From: UBA1731 sp964567665
Lineage (GTDB): Bacteria; Verrucomicrobiota; Kiritimatiellia; RFP12; UBA1067
Assembly (NCBI GenBank): GCA_964567665.1
Contig: CAZMNN010000001.1
Coordinates: forward strand, 1-64,000
DNA: 64,000 nucleotides
Direction of reading: 5' to 3'
Part shown: one piece after another, positions 53,773 through 60,687 of the stretch
How the letters are laid out: each line of letters opens with the position of its first letter
Numbering within the stretch: position 1 is the stretch's first letter
Notes under the pieces: generated by a model
Told to the model about the DNA's origin: nothing
The model's input: only the letters and a program-made list of their open reading frames with translations
Database searches by the model: none
Program-made: the position numbers and the translations under genes

Positions 53773-55224
53773 TCAGCGGACGATTGCCTTGCGGGCTTCG
53801 GAGAGATCCTTGAACTCGCCCGAAGCAATCATCTGGACAATGAGGTTTCCGATGGCGGTCCCCTCTGTAGGCCCGGCAACCACCTCAAGTCCAGTTGCCT
53901 TCGCGGTCAACTCGTTGAGGTACACGTCCTTCGATCCGCCGCCGACGATGTTGAGTGTCGTGTACGACTTGCCGGTAAGCGACGCAAGGAGCGTGGCCTC
54001 CTTCGCGTAGCAGTGGGCAAGCGAAGCGTAGACGCACTGCACAAGCTCGCCAACCGTCGCAGGAACCCTCTGCCCGCTTTCCGCGCAAGCGCCGCAGACC
54101 GCGCCTATCATGGTGTCCGGAGAGAAGAACCTCCTGTCCGCCGCATCCACGATGGACGGGAAGTCTCCGACCGCGCGGGCGGCCTTCTCAAGATCGGCAA
54201 AGGAATACTTGCGCCCCTTCTCCCAATCGGATATCCCCGCGAGCGCGGCGGCGGTTGCCTCGCCGCCCTTGCCCTCGACGTACGCAACGCCGTTCAGCTC
54301 CCTGCGGATGGACTGCACCATCCACAAGCCCATGATGTTCTTGAGGAAGCGGTAACGCTTCCATGCGCCGCCCTCGTTGGAGAAGTTCGCGGCGCAGGAT
54401 GCCGGCGTGGCGATAGGCACATCGTTCTCAACTCCGATGATGCTCCACGTTCCGCTTGAAAGGTAGATTGCCTTGTCGTCGCGGGCTGGCACGGCAAGGT
54501 ACGCCGACCCGGTGTCGTGGCAGGCCGGAAGCACGACCTTCGCGTCATATCCCACGACGCCTTTAACAGCATCGGTGAATCCGCCAAGCACCGTTCCCGG
54601 CATGGTGAGTGGCTTGAAAATGCGATCCGGCAGTCCAAGGCGGGCAATCAGTTCGCGATCCCAGTCGCACGTCTCTGCATTCACGAGCGATGACGTGGAC
54701 GCATCGGTGTACTCGTTCGCCATCTTGCCGGTCAGCACGAAGTTAAGATAGTCAGGGATGAGCAGCAGACGCTCAGCCTTCTCAAGCTGTTCGGGATGCT
54801 CCTTTTTCAGAGCCGCAAGCTGGTATATCGTGTTGTATACAGCCTTCTGGATTCCGCAGTGCGCATACAGTTCGTTGAACGGAATCACGGAGTCCACGTA
54901 TTCCGGCATACCGTCCGTGCGGTGGTCGCGATAGGCGACGGCATCGCCGACGGGAAGACCGCGACCGTCAACAAGAACAAAATCGACGCCCCACGTATCG
55001 ATGCCAATCGTCTCTGGCGCCTCACCGGCGTCAGCCGCCGCCTTACACCCTGCAAGCACGTGCCTCGCAAGCGCCTGGATGTCCCAACAGTCGTGTCCGT
55101 CTTTCACGACCTGCGAATTGTCGAAGCGGTAGACCTCCTTCAGCTGGATCTTTCCGTCCTCCACCCATCCGAGAATGTGGCGTCCCGACGACGCCCCGAT
55201 GTCTATTGCAAGATGCTTCTTCAT
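53773..55224 (-). CDS. rhaB: rhamnulokinase RhaB (FGGY kinase)
   Basis: 483 residues. Phosphorylates L-rhamnulose (some members also fuculose) before aldol cleavage. FGGY features: LAIDIGASSGRHILGWVED (the GASSGR of rhamnulokinases), TWGVDFVLVDG, AYRDHRTDGMPEYVD, LPACHDTGSAYLAVP, SSGTWSIIGVE and IVGGGSKDVYLNELTA. The GASSGR loop and the YRDxR motif favour RhaB over fuculokinase. The ATG overlaps the aldolase stop as ATGA. No rhamnose isomerase is seen in the window, so it must be elsewhere. Confidence 0.9.
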   Translation of the reverse strand: MKKHLAIDIGASSGRHILGWVEDGKIQLKEVYRFDNSQVVKDGHDCWDIQALARHVLAGCKAAADAGEAPETIGIDTWGVDFVLVDGRGLPVGDAVAYRDHRTDGMPEYVDSVIPFNELYAHCGIQKAVYNTIYQLAALKKEHPEQLEKAERLLLIPDYLNFVLTGKMANEYTDASTSSLVNAETCDWDRELIARLGLPDRIFKPLTMPGTVLGGFTDAVKGVVGYDAKVVLPACHDTGSAYLAVPARDDKAIYLSSGTWSIIGVENDVPIATPASCAANFSNEGGAWKRYRFLKNIMGLWMVQSIRRELNGVAYVEGKGGEATAAALAGISDWEKGRKYSFADLEKAARAVGDFPSIVDAADRRFFSPDTMIGAVCGACAESGQRVPATVGELVQCVYASLAHCYAKEATLLASLTGKSYTTLNIVGGGSKDVYLNELTAKATGLEVVAGPTEGTAIGNLIVQMIASGEFKDLSEARKAIVR

Positions 55225-56039
55225 TTTCCGACCCGCTTCATCCTGTACCCGGCGTACGTCTGGGTGTTGTAGAGCGGCTGCCCTTCCGGAATGGACAGAC
55301 CGAGCGCCTTGCGGATCGAGAGGAAATCCTGCACGCTCTTCTTGCCGACCTGCTGGAGATGCTTCTTGTGAAGTCCCGCGAGCAGACAGCACTGGCAGAA
55401 TGCGTCGGCGTTCTCGGCGAACCACTCCGCCTCCTCGATGTCGCGTCCGCCGCAGACTATGCCATGGTTCTCCATGAAGACCACGTTGGACTTCTTGGCC
55501 GCCTCGGCGACATTCTTCGCCACCTCGTCGGTGCCGGGAGTGCCGTACGGCGCAAGGGGAATCTGACCGAGGAAGATGTCAGCCTCCGGATTGATTCCGT
55601 TCGGCGGAACCTGTCCGGCGAAGATGAATGCGTTGCAGTGCGGCGGATGGCAGTGCATGCAGGCGTTCATGCCCGTTGCCTTCATCATGGCGATGTGAAC
55701 CTTCACCTCCGAGGTGCGCGGACGGTAGCCGCAGAGCTGTCCGGCGTTCATGTCAACGAGACAGATGTCCTCCTCGTTCATGAACCCCTTGCAGCAGAGC
55801 GTGGGGGAGCAAAGCACAAGATCCTCGCCGACGCGGACGGAAAGGTTGCCGCCGTTGCCGTCTGTGTATCCTCTTGCATATATGCGCCTGCCCATCTCGC
55901 ATATCTGCTGCTTGACCTTGCGTATGGCAGGACTCTTGAAAAACGCATCCAGTTCCTTGCGTGTGCGGGGCTGCTTCTTCCCCTCCCAGTGATATGCCCT
56001 GTCTACCAGTGGCGGATTGATGTAAAGGCTGCTGTCCAT
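55221..56039 (-). CDS. class II aldolase, rhamnulose/fuculose-1-phosphate type
   Basis: 272 residues. Cleaves ketose-1-phosphate to lactaldehyde and dihydroxyacetone phosphate with a Zn2+ ion. Zinc site motifs are HCHPPH (two His) and ENHG (third His); GYTDGNGGNLSVRV and SPTLCCKGFM are the substrate-phosphate loops of FucA/RhaD/AraD enzymes. The pairing with RhaB makes rhamnulose-1-phosphate the likely substrate, though sequence alone also allows fuculose-1-phosphate. The ATG follows AAAGGAGAT, with an extended -10 at 56065-56073. It begins the operon aldolase-rhaB-DUF4965 protein-cmk-Minf_1886-rsgA. Confidence 0.88.
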   Translation of the reverse strand: MDSSLYINPPLVDRAYHWEGKKQPRTRKELDAFFKSPAIRKVKQQICEMGRRIYARGYTDGNGGNLSVRVGEDLVLCSPTLCCKGFMNEEDICLVDMNAGQLCGYRPRTSEVKVHIAMMKATGMNACMHCHPPHCNAFIFAGQVPPNGINPEADIFLGQIPLAPYGTPGTDEVAKNVAEAAKKSNVVFMENHGIVCGGRDIEEAEWFAENADAFCQCCLLAGLHKKHLQQVGKKSVQDFLSIRKALGLSIPEGQPLYNTQTYAGYRMKRVGK

Positions 56040-56064
56040 TCTTGTAAATCTCCTTTGGTGTGCG

Positions 56065-56073
56065 ATTATAGCA
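56065..56073 (-). promoter_or_regulatory. extended -10 promoter of the aldolase-rhaB operon
   Basis: TGCTATAAT on the minus strand, 25 bases upstream of the ATG, with AAAGGAGAT in the short leader. Confidence 0.68.
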
Positions 56074-56089
56074 CAATATCCTGCGCTCT

Positions 56090-56671
56090 TTATGCGTGGA
56101 CGTACTTTTCGCGGTCCGCCGGGGTTATCTTCCTTATCACGCGGCACGGATTGCCCGCGACAAGCGTCCCCTCCGGCACATCGCGGATCACGACGCTGCC
56201 CGCCGCGACGATGGAGTTTGCGCCTATCGTCACGCCGCCGATGATCTGCACACCGCCGCCGATCCACACGTTGTCGCCGATCGTGACCGGAAATGCGTAC
56301 TCAAGCCCGCCGATGCGCTCTTCGACGTCAAACGGATGCCCGGCGGCATATATCCCGACATTCGGCGCAATCCACACGTTGTCGCCGATGCGCACGTAGT
56401 TTCCGTCCAGCACCACGAAATTGTAGTTGGCGAAGAAGTTGTCGCCGATTTCGATGTGGAATCCATAGTCGCACCGAAACGGCGGCAGGATGTTGCACCC
56501 TTTCCCGACCTTGCCCAAAATCCTCTTGAGGAACGCGGCGCGCTCCTCCACCTGCGACGGCAACAACCTGTTGTACTCCGCCATCGCGTCCTGTATGCCG
56601 AAACGGTGCTTCACCATCTCAGGCGTTGGCCGGTAAAGGTATCCGGCCTCCATCTTCTCCTGTTCAGTCAT
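56090..56671 (-). CDS. sugar O-acetyltransferase (maltose/galactoside type)
   Basis: 193 residues of the hexapeptide-repeat left-handed beta-helix family (Maa, LacA, NodL). The N-terminal MEAGYLYRPTPEMVKHR helix, PPFRCDYGFHIEIGDNFFANYN, IGIGDNVWIAPNVGIYAAGHP and IGDNVWIGGGVQIIGGVTIG are diagnostic; the His of AAGHP is the catalytic base. It transfers acetyl from acetyl-CoA to a sugar hydroxyl, commonly as a side reaction of sugar detoxification. The second ATG (56671) is chosen, 7 bases after AAGGAG. Its stop is 16 bases before the aldolase promoter, so it is a separate unit. Confidence 0.92.
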   Translation of the reverse strand: MTEQEKMEAGYLYRPTPEMVKHRFGIQDAMAEYNRLLPSQVEERAAFLKRILGKVGKGCNILPPFRCDYGFHIEIGDNFFANYNFVVLDGNYVRIGDNVWIAPNVGIYAAGHPFDVEERIGGLEYAFPVTIGDNVWIGGGVQIIGGVTIGANSIVAAGSVVIRDVPEGTLVAGNPCRVIRKITPADREKYVHA

Positions 56672-56691
56672 CATCACTCTCCTTGCCGCCC

Positions 56692-56700
56692 ATTATACCA
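56692..56700 (-). promoter_or_regulatory. extended -10 promoter of the O-acetyltransferase
   Basis: TGGTATAAT on the minus strand, 20 bases before the ATG, with AAGGAGAG in the leader. Confidence 0.68.
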
Positions 56701-56738
56701 TAGTCTGCCAAGCGCTCGTCTGTAGTCCTCCCCACTCT

Positions 56739-56912
56739 TCACCAGACCTTTGCATCTGGAACAGGAAGCGAGGTATCATCCCCAATCGGCACGGAAGCTC
56801 CAGTCGAACAGGTGTCTGCGGTTTTGACGGTCAGAGAATCGCCAAACGCCTGACGGCATTGCGCCAGCGATTTGATATGTGGCGCAGTCTCGATCTTGAT
56901 GCGAATTTTCAC
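56739..56912 (-). CDS. micro-ORF d, 57 residues, paralogue of a segment of the caspase-like protein
   Basis: GTG start preceded by GGAGG; the GTG overlaps the previous micro-ORF stop as GTGA. Residues 3-49 (KSLAQCRQAFGDSLTVKTA part) match the large protein at 57906-60344 with only a few changes, and the DNA is about 90% identical over 136 bp without indels. The open frame and the Shine-Dalgarno suggest it may still be made; a decayed duplicate is the alternative. Confidence 0.45.
   Translation of the reverse strand: MKIRIKIETAPHIKSLAQCRQAFGDSLTVKTADTCSTGASVPIGDDTSLPVPDAKVW
56768..56903. repeat. 136-bp duplicate of caspase-like gene segment
   Basis: Second copy of the segment at 58730-58865, about 90% identical in ungapped alignment by eye. 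Confidence 0.9.
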
Positions 56913-56965
56913 AATTCAACAACCTCCATCCGCTTATCCAAGAACGAATTGTCGCTATCACTCAT
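56909..56965 (-). CDS. micro-ORF c, 18 residues
   Basis: ATG overlapping the end of micro-ORF b by 8 bases, ending in the GTGA overlap with micro-ORF d. Very short and could be a chance frame or a leader peptide. Listed only because both junctions are tight. Confidence 0.2.
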   Translation of the reverse strand: MSDSDNSFLDKRMEVVEL

Positions 56966-57068
56966 CCCATTTGTCATCATCGTATGAGACAATTTTCCAG
57001 CCATTCGGATATGCTCTAAGATTCAGAATCAACGGCTTGGTCAATGTTCTGCTCAGATAATTGTCCAT
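56958..57068 (-). CDS. micro-ORF b, 36 residues
   Basis: ATG at 57068 with AAGGAGG about 10 bases upstream, the best Shine-Dalgarno in the cluster. The peptide contains LRAYPNGWKIVSYDDDKW and no signal sequence. No family recognised. Confidence 0.4.
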   Translation of the reverse strand: MDNYLSRTLTKPLILNLRAYPNGWKIVSYDDDKWDE

Positions 57069-57074
57069 TGTATT

Positions 57075-57236
57075 TCAACCTCCTTGTCGCACAAACCTCG
57101 AATCCAGAAGCTCCTGCAACTGCCGATTCAAACGCCACAATCGTTCATGTTCTGCAGAGGTTTCAGAGACTTCCTGCACCATCTGGATTGCAATTCGCCG
57201 TCGGCTTTTTCTCCTGTGGACTTTCAAGCGGAACAT
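57075..57236 (-). CDS. micro-ORF a, 53 residues, basic and helical
   Basis: ATG 57236. N-terminus basic (KVHRRKSRRR), then a predicted amphipathic helix (EHERLWRLNRQLQELLDSR). Its stop is inside the Shine-Dalgarno of micro-ORF b. No family recognised. An 11-codon frame (57250-57285) overlapping the preceding gene's stop as ATGA links it to that gene. Confidence 0.38.
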   Translation of the reverse strand: MFRLKVHRRKSRRRIAIQMVQEVSETSAEHERLWRLNRQLQELLDSRFVRQGG

Positions 57237-57281
57237 TCTCTATTTTGCTTTAGAAATAGGGACTATTGGCTCTATGGCGAG

Positions 57282-57902
57282 TCATAGATCTCTAATCTTC
57301 ATAAGTATTGATTCAGGAAGTGCATTCGTATAAGAAGTGACGTTACTTGATGGAGACTCGGTAAGAACTGCGATTGCAGCATAACACCTCAATGCTTCAT
57401 TGATTGACAATCCTTGAACTTCCAAGTGTCGGGCTATTGCGTTCCACAGACCTATATCTTCACCCCAAGGGGAGTCATAAGTTGCTGACAACATACAATT
57501 TGTTGCTATACTATGTGCAATAGAATGCTTGCCGTCAAATGAATATACGCCTGACATAATAACTCCCGCTGCGCCTCTTTGCCACGCATTTGCGGGAAGC
57601 ACAGTAGAGTTTACAATGTTTGAGCAAATTAAGAAAATCTGTGGAAGCAATATGTCGCCACTCATGTCATCTTCTGCGATGTCTGCATACGATATAGCTC
57701 GTACAAGGTCAATATTTGCGACTTGGGAAACATTCGTTGCCTCTTCCACCCATGTCGACAATCGATTAGTAAACGAAGCATCAAGTGTTGCACGAGGTAG
57801 CTCTAAAGCCCAAACCATGTTGGACAGAGCTGCACCATAGTCATGTTCTGCCCATGCATTTCCACATAGCACAATGCCAATTAGAAGAATTGTTTGTTTC
57901 AT
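57282..57902 (-). CDS. small exported protein next to the caspase-like gene
   Basis: 206 residues with a signal peptide (MKQTILLIGIVLCGNAWAE). The mature protein is mainly helical and not repetitive (MVWALELPRATLDASFTN, DMSGDILLPQIFLICSNIV, YAAIAVLTESPSSNV). No known family. It begins 3 bases after the caspase-like gene stop with AAAGGGGA before the ATG, so the two are expected to be translated together and may form an enzyme and inhibitor or substrate pair; that is speculation. Base composition is clearly less GC-rich than the rest of the window. Confidence 0.7.
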   Translation of the reverse strand: MKQTILLIGIVLCGNAWAEHDYGAALSNMVWALELPRATLDASFTNRLSTWVEEATNVSQVANIDLVRAISYADIAEDDMSGDILLPQIFLICSNIVNSTVLPANAWQRGAAGVIMSGVYSFDGKHSIAHSIATNCMLSATYDSPWGEDIGLWNAIARHLEVQGLSINEALRCYAAIAVLTESPSSNVTSYTNALPESILMKIRDL

Positions 57903-57905
57903 GGA

Positions 57906-60344
57906 TTACAGGTCCCCTTTCGGCACGATCTTTCTGCTGTATGTTTTCCAAAAAGATTTTTTGAAGTAATGGAAATTTCTCGAACTGTCGATAGCACAAG
58001 CATTACGCCCATTCCTGTTATCGTTGGCATTCATCCAAGCGTCAACATCGCCCATACTGCCTCGATTTGCAACCCACGCGGTCGCAATCCTATCTGCACC
58101 TTGAGTGTCTAGTGGAGCTTTATTTGCATATCCTAAAAAGGACATCGGGCCTTCAATGTTCGACCATAGCTTGCCAGGCGAACTGGTGTGTTCTGTCGTT
58201 CCAGCATATTTACCGTTGTAATCATTAATGTCGAGAACCGAACATCCGGCAAAAACAACACATTTCAAATCCCGATTCCAATACGATGACACAAGGGATG
58301 GTGTCAATCTCGGTCCATTCGTCAACCCCATCAAACTTCCGTCCGAATGGCGTCCATGGCCTGAATAATAAAAATAATCCGCCTGATTCATAATTTGACG
58401 CCGTTTACTATCTACTCCTCCTATGTGGGCGGTAATTATTTCGCATCCTGCGGATTTATAGAATGATTCTGAGTTCATGGAAACCGGGGGATTAGAATCG
58501 AGATCCCCCATGATAGGTTTCAGAATCTGACCCCTAAATTGATAGCCCAATCCGGCGAATGCTCTGCTGTCAGCGAGGTTAGATGCCGAGGATAAATTGT
58601 CATCCCCTATATCATACCACGCCATCTCGTTCACCTCGTCGTCATTTCTCGACGGCAGCAACCCAAGCGAGATCAGTTGTTGGCGGATCTTCGATATCCG
58701 TATCTCGCTCTTGTCGGACGAGTTGACGAGCGAGGCATCATCCCCAATCGGCACGGAAGCTCCAGTCGGGCAGGTTCCTGCGGTCTTGACGGTCAGAGAA
58801 TCGCCAAACGCCTGGCGGCATTGCGCCAGCGATTTGACCTGCGGCGCAATTTCAATCTTGATGCGCAGCTCCTCATCGTCAAGCACCACGCGGCTTTCCT
58901 CGAGTTCGGTCCACGAAGAATCGTCTGGCTTACAGATCGTTACTCCCGTCACTGTGAAAACGGTAATTGTGGCAACCTTCCCCGCCCCCGCAAAGCTGTC
59001 ACTTGTATAGTCGGTCCCGAACAGAGACTCCGGATCCTCGACCACGACATTGGACGGCAGGGAACTTGACGCGCAGTCAAGTTCGTAGTCGTAGTCTGGA
59101 TAGCCGCTACCGCTGCCGTTTGTCCCCGCATGGTACAGTCTCACCTCATACTTCCATCCAGCCTTGAGCATGGCCGTCTTCGTCTCGCATTCACCATAGC
59201 TCTCGTTCAGCCACGAAAACGACGTAGGCGTTTCGCCGGTGCCTGACACGGGTGTGATTTCGAGACGATATTTCTCGGACTGGCTTCCGCTCGGATCGCC
59301 GAAGTAGAACGGCACGGATATGCGTGTATTGGGCTGGCCGCCGTCTCTCGGGTCTGTAGGGTCGCTGCTCTGGCCGATCTCCGCACCATCATTTACGCCG
59401 TCACCGTCGGAATCGGCATTTCCCGGATTCGTCCCCCATTCGCACTCCTGCCCATTTGTGAGGCCGTCTACGTCGGGGTCTGCGCCGATGTCATTGTCGG
59501 GGTCACCGTCCGTAGCGTTGTCCACGACCGGGTTGAAGCCTGCGTTCCTGTGCTGATATTCCCATCCGTCGTTCATGCCATCTCCATCGGAGTCCGGCTG
59601 GAGGGCATTCAAGTTGAGCGCATCCTCCAAAGCATCGGACAACCCGTCATGATCGGTGTCCGTAAGTGAAAGGCTCGTGCCGAGCTGCACTTCACGGGCA
59701 TCGGAGAGGCCGTCGCCGTCGGAATCGAAATCGAGACCGAAGCGGAAGAACGCCATGCGGCTGAACGAATCAACGTACATCGAACGGCACGCCGCAATGA
59801 CGTCGTTTGACGTCACGGCAAACGCACACGAGTTGGTGTCCGACGGCATTAGGCAGCGTCCAACCGGAAGCCAGCCGGGCACGGACAGGTTGGTGGACAT
59901 GAACAGGTCGACATTCCGCGAGTCGACGTCCGCGAAAAGATTTGTCGCCCAGGCAATCTCGAATGCGACAGCCTTCTCCTGGGAATCGACGGCGAAATCC
60001 GTGACGGCAAACGCATTCGACGCGACGATCTCCGGCAGGGTGCGGAGCCGGACATCCCCGGCCACACGCGACAGCGCCGACGACACGCCGCCTGTCAGAC
60101 CTGAAAGCACACCGTTCCGCTCCTTCGAGCCGCCCCAGAGGGTGAAGAAGCACAGTGCGCAGACGACGATGAACCTGTGCAGCGGCGCAAGTCCGCTGAA
60201 CCACTTCATCTCTTTTGCAAACGGACACTTCTCCCGCATGAACATGACAAGCCACAGGAGAACGAATCCGACAGCCGCGCCGGCAAGCCACGGCGTGGCG
60301 GCGGCAACCGCATTCTGCACATATTGCACAATCAATTCACTCAT
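57906..60344 (-). CDS. membrane-anchored thrombospondin-type-3 repeat protein with caspase-like C-terminus
   Basis: 812 residues. Two helices near the N-terminus (PWLAGAAVGFVLLWLVMFM and FIVVCALCFFTLWGG) anchor it. Residues about 205-340 hold Ca2+-binding repeats of the D-x-D-x-DG-[LMV]-x-[DN] type (DSDGDGLSDAREVQLG, DTDHDGLSDALEDALN, DSDGDGMNDGWEYQ, DPDVDGLTNGQECEWG, DSDGDGVNDGAEIG). A beta-rich middle region follows. The C-terminal 200 residues contain YYSGHGRHSDG (H663) and VVFAGCSVLD (C701), the His-Cys dyad arrangement of clan CD peptidases and DUF6345-like domains. Likely an exported cysteine peptidase or a relic of one; unproven. Cotranscribed with the small exported gene and micro-ORFs. 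Confidence 0.72.
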   Translation of the reverse strand: MSELIVQYVQNAVAAATPWLAGAAVGFVLLWLVMFMREKCPFAKEMKWFSGLAPLHRFIVVCALCFFTLWGGSKERNGVLSGLTGGVSSALSRVAGDVRLRTLPEIVASNAFAVTDFAVDSQEKAVAFEIAWATNLFADVDSRNVDLFMSTNLSVPGWLPVGRCLMPSDTNSCAFAVTSNDVIAACRSMYVDSFSRMAFFRFGLDFDSDGDGLSDAREVQLGTSLSLTDTDHDGLSDALEDALNLNALQPDSDGDGMNDGWEYQHRNAGFNPVVDNATDGDPDNDIGADPDVDGLTNGQECEWGTNPGNADSDGDGVNDGAEIGQSSDPTDPRDGGQPNTRISVPFYFGDPSGSQSEKYRLEITPVSGTGETPTSFSWLNESYGECETKTAMLKAGWKYEVRLYHAGTNGSGSGYPDYDYELDCASSSLPSNVVVEDPESLFGTDYTSDSFAGAGKVATITVFTVTGVTICKPDDSSWTELEESRVVLDDEELRIKIEIAPQVKSLAQCRQAFGDSLTVKTAGTCPTGASVPIGDDASLVNSSDKSEIRISKIRQQLISLGLLPSRNDDEVNEMAWYDIGDDNLSSASNLADSRAFAGLGYQFRGQILKPIMGDLDSNPPVSMNSESFYKSAGCEIITAHIGGVDSKRRQIMNQADYFYYSGHGRHSDGSLMGLTNGPRLTPSLVSSYWNRDLKCVVFAGCSVLDINDYNGKYAGTTEHTSSPGKLWSNIEGPMSFLGYANKAPLDTQGADRIATAWVANRGSMGDVDAWMNANDNRNGRNACAIDSSRNFHYFKKSFWKTYSRKIVPKGDL
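58730..58865. repeat. 136-bp segment duplicated at 56768-56903
   Basis: Two copies in the same orientation, about 90% identical and without indels. This copy is inside the caspase-like gene; the other is micro-ORF d. Confidence 0.9.
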
Positions 60345-60389
60345 GGCTTGCGCCTGTTGACACCCATTCTGCTGAAAGAATGGAGCATT

Positions 60390-60398
60390 ATTATATCA
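60390..60398 (-). promoter_or_regulatory. extended -10 promoter of the caspase-like operon
   Basis: TGATATAAT on the minus strand, 45 bases before the ATG at 60344. No convincing Shine-Dalgarno in the leader. Confidence 0.5.
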
Positions 60399-60446
60399 TT
60401 TACGATTGAAAGGCATATGGGCGGTTGTACAACTCAACACATTGCA

Positions 60447-60479
60447 AGGCAGATGCGGCTAAAACAGTCGCATCTGCCT
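60447..60479. terminator. long hairpin between the caspase-like operon and beta protein 2
   Basis: 14-bp stem with one G-U pair and a 5-base loop (60447-60460 with 60466-60479). It lies after the minus-strand gene ending at 60688. Only a weak T-run follows on either side. The rest of 60399-60687 is AT-rich with no gene I can support. Confidence 0.6.
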
Positions 60480-60687
60480 GTTTCGAAAAAACATGATGCG
60501 CCTAAGTTGGTGAAACCATGCCCTCAAACCGGCACTCCAAACATAAATGCCGCCATGTGCCGCCCTCTTGAAACCGTTTTAAAACAACTAAATACACATT
60601 CTGAACAACTAACTGCGACCACGCGACAGAATAGCACGTTTCTATCCGCATTTACTCCGAGAAGGACGGGGACGAATCGGAAGGACG

